From an uncultured Ectothiorhodospiraceae bacterium (GTDB lineage Bacteria > Pseudomonadota > Gammaproteobacteria > UBA6429 > Thiohalophilaceae), in contig CAMYMO010000402.1 of NCBI GenBank assembly GCA_947259425.1, positions 1-25,707 on the forward strand: a DNA stretch of 25,707 nucleotides. The letters run 5' to 3'. Positions 7,127-14,494 of this stretch are shown here, piece by piece. Under the pieces are notes generated by a model. That model had not been told where the DNA came from. It ran no database searches and saw nothing but the letters and a program-made list of their open reading frames with translations. Position numbers and translations under genes: made by a program. How positions within the stretch are numbered: the stretch's first letter is position 1; the number at the start of each line of letters is the position of its first letter.

Positions 7127-10075
7127 TCAGAATTGATGGCCGACTCGAAGGTAGGCCTTATCCTCACCGATTACTGAATCCAGGCCGCTGGCCAGGCCTA
7201 AAGTCAGATGGAAACGCACACTATAAAAAAGATCCATTTCAGTATTGAATTCAAAACCGACACTATCGTAATAGGTCTCAGGATCCGAACGATCATCACC
7301 CCATACACCACCCGTATCAAAGAACACGGTACCATGTATTTGGTTAAAGCCAAATGGAGGTACCATCCAACCGTGCTCAATACGTGATAGCGGAAAACGA
7401 TATTCAAATGAAACAAGACGCATATTTTTACCGATTAACTCCTGGCGCCCTTCACTGTAACCCCGCAGACTATAGTCACGTTTATTAAACAAGGGTTCCG
7501 GTGAAAAGATAAAGCCTCCGTGATCAGCGTAGAAATCCTGGATTCCACCAAGCCGAAATGGCTTGGTCGTATTACGGCCATGACCTTCGACTAACCGGAA
7601 CGCCACAGTATGCTCACCAGCAATACGATAAAATTCACGCCATTCACCAACCGTGACCTGCCCCTTTCGATCGCTTTCACCGATGGCATCGGTATCTTCA
7701 TAAACCAGACTCAATGCTCGACCGCCATTCCGGCTGACCGATAATGGATAACGTTGCGCAGAAGTATAGCGAATACCTATTGCGGCAATGTCTTCTCGTG
7801 TATCCGGTAACGGTGAAACTCCATTGGCAAGATAACGATCTTTCTCTCGGGTTGTTAATGCTGCGATATGTGTTGCAAAGGTACTGTCGACCGTATTAAA
7901 TGGGATAATGATTTCTGCAATCGCCTGTGCATCTGAACGTATCCGATCGGTTTCGTCATTACTATTGATAAAAAGATCGGATGAGCGCGAAATACCGAAA
8001 TGCAGTAAAGGCCAAAAGCCATCGTAAATATAATCAAAGGCACCATTGACCCAATTATTCTCAAAATCATAACTAAGTGATAACGCATACGAATGTCGAA
8101 ATAATGCATCGTAATTTAAGGTTTGGAAACCTAATTCTGTTTGTTGATCGTCCACGAGGATTGTCGGTAACCACCAGGTCGGAGACATACTACTCCAGGG
8201 TGAATAGTCTTCGGCCTCTAACTGTGTTTCTGGCTGGGTAGTTTTATCAGCAATTGTTGTAGCCGTAGTTTCCGTTTCGATCGTCTCTATTGGAGTAGCA
8301 AGTAGAAAAGGACCCGCTTCTGTTTGAATACTCATATCCGTTTCTGCTACCACGTCTTCATGCTGCGGTTCATTATCAACCACAACTTCGGCAACATCTT
8401 TCATATGAAACAAATCAAAACCTTGTGGGCGATAACCCAGGTAATACAGTCCATTTGGTGTTAATGCTGGTGTAAATGCACCACTGATTACATTCGTAAG
8501 CTTTGAACGTTCATTCGTTTCAAGATTTAATTTATAGACGTTGTAGACACCATTATCATCCGATATATAGATGATCGACTGTCCATCCGCCAAATAGCTT
8601 GGTTGCGCCTGTAAAAATTTATCACGGGTAACCGCTATCCACTGGCTTTCCGCCACATCGAATTTTTCTATATTCCAGCCCAGGTCTTTACGCCAAACAC
8701 TGGCGACAATATAATTTCCTGTTGGTGAATAACTGGGATGACTGATTTGCTCGCCTTGTTCGCCGGTCCATAATGTCTTTATATGTTTTGCGTTTTCGTC
8801 GAGCAATTGAAGGCTATTCACACCTAACTCATTATGCACGGCTATAATTTTATCGCCTGTATTTGTCCAAACTGCAAAACGAAACCGGGCACAATGTGTT
8901 AACCGATTAAAATCACCACCATCCAAATCCATTCGATAGATGTCATAGTATATTCGTGCATTACGACATCGTTCAGGCTGGCTAACCAGAATACCTTTTT
9001 CCTTATGGATATCGAGACGTGCACCAAAAGTGATGTCCCGTAATTTCTCAGGTGGCTGGCCCGCTTGTGATCGCATTAAGGCATGATGGCTTCGGCCATC
9101 AAATGCGACATAATAGGCTTGATCGTCGATAGCTTGTAAAGACTCAGCACTATAGCCGATATCACTCAAAGCTACCCCTTCGCGCACTCCCTCGGCTTTA
9201 ACTTCTGCAATTAATGGATCATATTTTTCATGCAGATATTTTTCGAACTCAAACCATAAGCGATCGAGATCTTTGCCAAAAACATATTTAGTATTTGAAT
9301 CTATTCGATAGGGTACAAAATTATCGGACAAACCTTCGACCAAAGACTTTATTTTCTTCTCACCATATTTTTCCTGAATAAATTGATGGTGGTGAACACC
9401 ATATAGATAGGGTATTGAACCACTTGGCCAGGTACCGATAGGTTGATTGATCTGTCGAATCCCCTTTAGGCCACCTATCATTTCCATGCGCATCAACATA
9501 TCAAAATAAGAACTTTGACCTCGTCCAATGCCTAGCTCGTGATCTGTCTCATAATAGGTTGCTAGCCCTTCGATATACCAATTCGGCTGGAACGCATTCG
9601 GGAACGCCACCGGGAATAAAAATGGGTGTCGACCAAGCACTTTACGCACACCTAATGGTGCACCACGGCCTTTGTCTAAATGAACAATGTGCAAGTATTC
9701 GTGGCGAAATACCAGTTCAAGCCAGCCATTGTGATCTTCCAGGGAAAATATGTCGTCCGGTGCGGCCAGGAATATATGGGTATTATTTCGAGGAAAGACC
9801 GTGGCAAAGCCGTTTGAGAGATCAAACTCATCGGTGAACACGACATGAGTTTTATCAACCGGTGTCCAGCTAAGAAATTCAGTAACGTCCTTATGAACCG
9901 AATTGGCCGTTGGTAAAAAATCACGAACCAGCTGCTCTTCACCATCATGAAAATGAAGGTAGAAATGCTCAGTTTCTATCGTCTCCCAATCAAGATTGCT
10001 ATCATGGAAAAGATTGGCGTGAATAAGCGAAGCAAAAGACCACAAAATTAATGTGGTAATAAGCCATTTTATCAT
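7127..10075 (-). CDS. Envelope protein: HEXXH peptidase domain, TolB-like propeller and BamA/TamA-like barrel
   Basis: The 982-residue product has a Sec signal (about 1-20) and a gluzincin-like Peptidase_MA region: HEYLH at 125-129 supplies the zinc ligands, and WYIEGLATYYE at about 166-176 has the typical W-x-x-E-G-L-A pattern, with Glu169 the likely third ligand. Residues about 310-570 contain propeller blades of the PD40/TolB type (for example SYSPTGNYIVASVW, SYLADGQSIIYISDDNG). An acidic Thr/Glu-rich linker follows (about 575-625). The C-terminal ~340 residues are beta-rich, include FRLGGIQDFYAD and SLRGYSEG like Omp85 surface-antigen barrels, and end in Phe. A likely topology is a periplasmic protease tethered to an outer-membrane barrel. 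Substrate is unknown. Domain calls are from motifs read by eye. Confidence 0.8.
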   Translation of the reverse strand: MIKWLITTLILWSFASLIHANLFHDSNLDWETIETEHFYLHFHDGEEQLVRDFLPTANSVHKDVTEFLSWTPVDKTHVVFTDEFDLSNGFATVFPRNNTHIFLAAPDDIFSLEDHNGWLELVFRHEYLHIVHLDKGRGAPLGVRKVLGRHPFLFPVAFPNAFQPNWYIEGLATYYETDHELGIGRGQSSYFDMLMRMEMIGGLKGIRQINQPIGTWPSGSIPYLYGVHHHQFIQEKYGEKKIKSLVEGLSDNFVPYRIDSNTKYVFGKDLDRLWFEFEKYLHEKYDPLIAEVKAEGVREGVALSDIGYSAESLQAIDDQAYYVAFDGRSHHALMRSQAGQPPEKLRDITFGARLDIHKEKGILVSQPERCRNARIYYDIYRMDLDGGDFNRLTHCARFRFAVWTNTGDKIIAVHNELGVNSLQLLDENAKHIKTLWTGEQGEQISHPSYSPTGNYIVASVWRKDLGWNIEKFDVAESQWIAVTRDKFLQAQPSYLADGQSIIYISDDNGVYNVYKLNLETNERSKLTNVISGAFTPALTPNGLYYLGYRPQGFDLFHMKDVAEVVVDNEPQHEDVVAETDMSIQTEAGPFLLATPIETIETETTATTIADKTTQPETQLEAEDYSPWSSMSPTWWLPTILVDDQQTELGFQTLNYDALFRHSYALSLSYDFENNWVNGAFDYIYDGFWPLLHFGISRSSDLFINSNDETDRIRSDAQAIAEIIIPFNTVDSTFATHIAALTTREKDRYLANGVSPLPDTREDIAAIGIRYTSAQRYPLSVSRNGGRALSLVYEDTDAIGESDRKGQVTVGEWREFYRIAGEHTVAFRLVEGHGRNTTKPFRLGGIQDFYADHGGFIFSPEPLFNKRDYSLRGYSEGRQELIGKNMRLVSFEYRFPLSRIEHGWMVPPFGFNQIHGTVFFDTGGVWGDDRSDPETYYDSVGFEFNTEMDLFYSVRFHLTLGLASGLDSVIGEDKAYLRVGHQF

Positions 10076-10196
10076 GGTCTAATTCGTTTTAAGTTTATGA
10101 TTTTTCTTATCATATACCAAAATTCAGGTTATTGTCTTAGTTTTGTAAGATAACCAGGACACAGAAAAGACAACAAAATAGTGTGGATCGACAAAT

Positions 10197-10760
10197 ATGC
10201 TTTTTAGCCTAAAAATCAACCACATCCGGGCAAGCCGTTTATACATAGCTGTGGTTGCTGCACTGCTATTAGCCGTCAGCAAAGTAACGGCTGAGCCAAA
10301 AGAAACGGTCAATAAGCCACTGTTAGATTACCAGGGCACACAAATTATTATCGGCTCAGCTGCCCAGGTCTTATTAAAACAAAACACATCAAACACCTTA
10401 CTCGGCTACTGTGCGAATAAGTTTAAACATTTGTCTCAAAGTGCTCATACAGCGTCGCACGATTGGCAGCAAAAACACGCCAAGATCGTTTTAAAAGCAA
10501 AAGACATCAATCGTTATGTCGCCAAAATAATCGAAACACATGAGTCCAGTTTTGCTGCCGAAAAATTTCAGCTTAAAATCGATTCGCAAGTATATGACAG
10601 TGCTCAAAAATTTAAAAATGAGATGATCGATAAGAGCCGCAAACAACAACATTACCTTTGTAACCGATTGATCCTGTCAACCGCGATGGGGGAATGGGAT
10701 CTAGTTAACACAATCCCTGAACATTACCAGCGTGTTAATCAATTCAAATTAAAAGAATAA
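10197..10760 (+). CDS. Secreted protein of unknown function
   Basis: No family is recognised. The 187-residue product opens with a basic segment and a hydrophobic stretch (about 14-30) with a probable signal-peptidase site after VTA. The mature part is highly charged and mainly helical, with two cysteines (72 and 155) that could form a disulfide in the periplasm. The sequence around Cys155, QHYLCNRLILSTAMGEWDLV, looks structured. The start ATG lacks a strong Shine-Dalgarno. It is divergent from the peptidase-barrel gene, sharing a 121-base intergenic region, and lies 59 bases upstream of rep. Confidence 0.65.
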   Translation: MLFSLKINHIRASRLYIAVVAALLLAVSKVTAEPKETVNKPLLDYQGTQIIIGSAAQVLLKQNTSNTLLGYCANKFKHLSQSAHTASHDWQQKHAKIVLKAKDINRYVAKIIETHESSFAAEKFQLKIDSQVYDSAQKFKNEMIDKSRKQQHYLCNRLILSTAMGEWDLVNTIPEHYQRVNQFKLKE

Positions 10761-10819
10761 AGTCAATATCGACATTGATCTCAGTTCGATTAGAATAGGC
10801 TTTTAAAATGTAGTCGCCG

Positions 10820-12835
10820 ATGTCTAATCAACTAAACTCAGAGCAAAACAGAGCTGTTCAACACATCTCCTCACCATTATTAGTCCTGGCAGGTGCTGGC
10901 AGTGGTAAAACGCGTGTGCTAACACAAAAAATTGCTTATCTAATTAATCATAAGAATTACGATCCGAAAACCATTGTTGCCGTTACCTTTACTAATAAGG
11001 CCGCGCGTGAAATGCAATCAAGAGCCGCGCAATTACTTGATGAAGTAACCGCCAAATCAATACACGTCTCTACATTTCATACACTCGGTTTAAAGTTAAT
11101 TCGAAACAAGCCCGCCATTTATGATCGTAAAACTAATTTCAGTATTTATGATGCAGGCGATAGCCTGTCTTTAATCAAGGATATCATGCGCCGTGACTAT
11201 GGTGATCCCGGTAATATGGCTGAACGCGTACAATGGCAAATAAGTGACTGGAAACAGCAAATGCTGACGCCGGAAGACGTGAACCGGGCACAGTATAGTG
11301 ATCCGGTTTCCCTGACAGCGAGTCAGGTTTACACCAAATATGAAACCGCACTAACCACGTATAATGCGTTCGATTTTGATGATCTTATCTTTAAGCCGGT
11401 TATTAAATTAAAGACCGATCCCGAATACCGCCACGAAAAACAATTGGCCATCCGCCACCTGCTTGTTGATGAATACCAGGATACCAATCTATGCCAATTC
11501 GAATTTATTAAATTATTAAATGGTGCGCATAGTACCTTTACGGTCGTGGGTGATGATGATCAATCGATTTATTCATGGCGCGGGGCCCGCCCGGAAAATT
11601 TAACCCAATTGCAACAAGATTTCCCGGATTTAGAAGTTATTATGCTGGAACAAAATTATCGTTCTACCGGTAATATATTGACGGCGGCAAACCACTTAAT
11701 TGCAAATAACCCCCATGTATTTACGAAAAATCTCTGGAGCCAATTCGGACCAGGTGACTCAATTACCCTGTTTAGTTGCCAGGATGATGAACGCGAGGCC
11801 GAGCAGGTTATTGCGGATATGCATCATCATCAATTCCAACATCGTACCCAACACGGCGATTATGCTATTTTATATCGTAGTAATCACCAATCACGTCTGT
11901 TTGAGCAGCAATTGCGTGAGAAAAATATTCCTTATTATTTAAGCGGCGGACTATCCTTTTTTGCCTATAGTGAAATTAAAGACGTCATGGCTTACTTACG
12001 CATCGTCACCAACCCAGATGATGATAATGCGCTATTACGTATCATTAATACGCCAAGACGCGAACTCGGTACCAACAGTGTCCAGAAATTTGTCCAGTTT
12101 GCTTCTGAAAATCAATTACGACTCGTTGAAAGTATGCACCACGATGCACTCGAAAAAGCATTAGCGCCTCGTGCCTACAAACGTATTTGTGAATTACGTG
12201 ATTGGCTGGGACATATGAATCGACTGGTTGAGACAGATTCAGCTGACACCTTATTTCTAAAAATCATAGGTGATCTGGATTATGAGGCCTGGCTACAAGA
12301 TACCATCCCAGATGAACAACAAGCTATGCGTAAGATCGGTAATGTGCATGATCTACATGAGATGATTAAAAGAATTGCAAATAAAAATCCGGACAACAGC
12401 CTGTCAGAAATTGTAACTAAACTTACCTTAATCGACTTACTCGATCGCGATGACAATGATAATTCAGGTAACAGCGTCAACTTGATGACCTTACATGCGG
12501 CAAAAGGTCTCGAGTTTCCCTACGTCTATTTGGTTGGTCTGGAAGAAAATATCCTTCCCCACCGCAACAGCATTGAAGAAGAAACAATAGAAGAGGAAAG
12601 ACGTTTAGCTTATGTCGGCCTCACTCGAGCACAACGCAAACTTACCATAACTTATGCGATGCAACGTACTCGATTTGGCAATACGGATAAAACCGAACCA
12701 AGTCGATTTATTGAAGAACTGCCTGCGGAAACACTGCAAAAGCGTGGCGTACACAGCGACCTAACCGGTGAGGAGCGGATCGAACATGGTACACAGCAAC
12801 TCAGCCAGTTGCGGCTTTTATTAAATCCAGAATAA
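10820..12835 (+). CDS. rep: ATP-dependent DNA helicase Rep
   Basis: 3'-5' superfamily 1A helicase that assists replication-fork progression past bound proteins. The 671 residues match Rep length. Visible motifs are the Q motif LNSEQNRAV, motif I AGAGSGKT (24-31), motif Ia VTFTNKAAREM, motif II VDEYQDTN, motif III VVGDDDQSIYSWRGA, motif IV EQNYRST, motif V LMTLHAAKGLEF and motif VI AYVGLTRAQ. The short tail after motif VI is as in Rep rather than the longer UvrD/PcrA tail. It ends at a strong terminator shared with the convergent cytochrome gene. Confidence 0.95.
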   Translation: MSNQLNSEQNRAVQHISSPLLVLAGAGSGKTRVLTQKIAYLINHKNYDPKTIVAVTFTNKAAREMQSRAAQLLDEVTAKSIHVSTFHTLGLKLIRNKPAIYDRKTNFSIYDAGDSLSLIKDIMRRDYGDPGNMAERVQWQISDWKQQMLTPEDVNRAQYSDPVSLTASQVYTKYETALTTYNAFDFDDLIFKPVIKLKTDPEYRHEKQLAIRHLLVDEYQDTNLCQFEFIKLLNGAHSTFTVVGDDDQSIYSWRGARPENLTQLQQDFPDLEVIMLEQNYRSTGNILTAANHLIANNPHVFTKNLWSQFGPGDSITLFSCQDDEREAEQVIADMHHHQFQHRTQHGDYAILYRSNHQSRLFEQQLREKNIPYYLSGGLSFFAYSEIKDVMAYLRIVTNPDDDNALLRIINTPRRELGTNSVQKFVQFASENQLRLVESMHHDALEKALAPRAYKRICELRDWLGHMNRLVETDSADTLFLKIIGDLDYEAWLQDTIPDEQQAMRKIGNVHDLHEMIKRIANKNPDNSLSEIVTKLTLIDLLDRDDNDNSGNSVNLMTLHAAKGLEFPYVYLVGLEENILPHRNSIEEETIEEERRLAYVGLTRAQRKLTITYAMQRTRFGNTDKTEPSRFIEELPAETLQKRGVHSDLTGEERIEHGTQQLSQLRLLLNPE

Positions 12836-12866
12836 AAAAAGGCCGCCATATCCTGGCGGCCTTTTT
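12834..12866. terminator. Bidirectional intrinsic terminator between rep and cytochrome c5
   Basis: An A7 tract (12834-12840), an eight-base-pair perfect stem (GGCCGCCA/TGGCGGCC, loop TATCC) and a T5 tract give a terminator on both strands. It begins within the rep stop codon and lies 22 bases past the cytochrome stop on the other strand. Confidence 0.93.
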
Positions 12867-12887
12867 CACCGTAAATGAAGAATCTAA

Positions 12888-13358
12888 TTACTTACTGTTG
12901 CTAATCATGTGATCAACAATGGCTTTGACTTGATCATCACTTAAGCTGGCATGGCCACCTTTAGCAGGCATGGCACCTTTACCATTAATCGCATTCGTAT
13001 AGATTCCATCCCCTTGAGCAATTCGCGCTTTCCATGCGGCTTTATCACCCAGCTTAGGGGCACCGGCTGCACCGGTCCCGTGGCATGCAAAACACTTGGA
13101 CTGGTACTCAGCGCCCGCATCAAACGCACTAGCGGCTGCCGGGGCTGCGGCTGCGCCAGCCGTACTTGGATCAGTATTTACCATTCCAACCGGCTTAATA
13201 GATTCGTCTATATTGGCCTTTACTCGTGGATCGACCTTAGCTTCGGTATCATCATCGCTCGATACCAGATTAGCAGCCACAATAATAATCACAAAAAACA
13301 CACCTAGGCCGACAATCACCATGGTCAGGGTGCGGTAAAAATCAGAATCAGCGCTCAC
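12888..13358 (-). CDS. Membrane-anchored cytochrome c5-type protein
   Basis: Electron-transfer protein with one c-type haem, anchored to the inner membrane and facing the periplasm. The 156-residue chain has a transmembrane anchor (about 12-32), a charged then Ala-rich linker (about 33-82), the haem site CFACH at 89-93, and a distal Met ligand in GAMPAKGG (Met130). The C-terminal helix SLSDDQVKAIVDHMI is typical of cytochrome c5. The start is GTG with GAGGTGA six bases upstream. Relatives commonly donate electrons to terminal oxidases or denitrification enzymes; no partner is encoded nearby. Confidence 0.88.
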   Translation of the reverse strand: MSADSDFYRTLTMVIVGLGVFFVIIIVAANLVSSDDDTEAKVDPRVKANIDESIKPVGMVNTDPSTAGAAAAPAAASAFDAGAEYQSKCFACHGTGAAGAPKLGDKAAWKARIAQGDGIYTNAINGKGAMPAKGGHASLSDDQVKAIVDHMISNSK

Positions 13359-13563
13359 ATTTCACCTCAAAAATATAACTTATTGATTTATAGACTACTT
13401 TTTTGCAGCCACCCAAAAATTTTGCGTAGTATACCCGTTTCACCAAGCGGTTGAAACGTTACATACTATATATATGTATATACCGCTTATCTGCCAGTCG
13501 AATAAACTGGCTATCAATAATTAAATAATGAGTTAAGGCAGTAAGCACCAGCTGATTTAACGT

Positions 13564-14490
13564 TTAGGTACGACCTTTATTCCCCGATCTATCTGTAATC
13601 ACATCATCAAAATTAACCGAGTCTTCGTATTTCTGGTAAATCTTTGAATGTTGTTTACACAAATGTTCAATTGACTCGGATAGATTAGCAATTTCATCAT
13701 TGCCTTTACAATCAAAGCCAGAACAGTCTGTTTTGCCCTGGTTTACCTCTTCAACAAGCCTATTCGTTGTCACAATACGTTTGATGAAAATCTTGCGCAC
13801 GACAACATTTAAAACGATGAACAGCAGCAGGAATGAACCTGAAATAATTGAGATTAAAAGTAGAAATGTTTCGTTGGCGCGATTAACCGGTAATGACAAG
13901 GGTACACTCACAATCTGGCTTCCCACCACTTCGTCCATACGCCAACCAAAACCATTTGCCGGTCCATATAGTTTGAGCATAGTCTCTGGGGCATCTTCGA
14001 TAACGCCATGACATGTTAAGCAACCCTGATTTTTGATCCGGATCGGGCGAGCGAGATACAAGGTTTTGCCCATTGGGGTATCACGTACTACCGTCATTTT
14101 TTTCAACTCACGATTATTTCGAAATTCTGAAATAATATCCGCTTCCCAATCAGCGGCTCGATCACGCGGATTGGTTGGGTTCAGTGTTGCCTCTTTATAG
14201 CGATATTCAGGATGATTTTCCCGCAATGCATTAAAGTTTTGTGTCGCGGCATAGGATGGTACTGATTGAGGTAAAAAATTTCGCTTATTTTGCAGCGCAA
14301 GTAAGGGTTTAATTTCCTGAATGGTGTATTTGCGCATGGCAAGACCCGCTTCCATCAATATAGAAGCATGCTTGATGACTTCATCCTTTGCATGTTTATG
14401 TAAAATAATATACGAAAGCACGCTTATTATAAGCAAACATATCACCAAGATAGTGATTAACATAAAATTATATTTAGTTGCTAACTTCAT
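13564..14490 (-). CDS. Membrane haem protein with Tll0287-like (DUF3365) sensor domain
   Basis: The 308-residue product has a transmembrane helix (about 10-30), a periplasmic domain of about 175 residues and a second helix (about 208-231), followed by a cytoplasmic tail with a HAMP-like segment. The periplasmic part matches the Tll0287-like/DUF3365 pattern: NPRDRAADWEADII, MGKTLYLARPI, and CLTCH (157-161), a c-type haem-binding site, then YGPANGFGWRMDEVVGSQIVSVP. No kinase, GGDEF or methyl-accepting domain follows, so it is a sensor without a recognisable output. I chose the ATG at 14490, four bases after the upstream stop with GGGA nine bases before it; a longer frame starting at 14538 would overlap the preceding gene. 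It probably forms an operon with the beta-helix gene. Confidence 0.8.
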   Translation of the reverse strand: MKLATKYNFMLITILVICLLIISVLSYIILHKHAKDEVIKHASILMEAGLAMRKYTIQEIKPLLALQNKRNFLPQSVPSYAATQNFNALRENHPEYRYKEATLNPTNPRDRAADWEADIISEFRNNRELKKMTVVRDTPMGKTLYLARPIRIKNQGCLTCHGVIEDAPETMLKLYGPANGFGWRMDEVVGSQIVSVPLSLPVNRANETFLLLISIISGSFLLLFIVLNVVVRKIFIKRIVTTNRLVEEVNQGKTDCSGFDCKGNDEIANLSESIEHLCKQHSKIYQKYEDSVNFDDVITDRSGNKGRT

Positions 14491-14494
14491 AACT

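Noticed and set aside
13455..13485. TATATATATG-rich tract upstream of the cytochrome c5 gene as an origin or special element
   Set aside because: It is a short AT-rich dyad in promoter-like intergenic DNA with no iterons or DnaA boxes recognised nearby.
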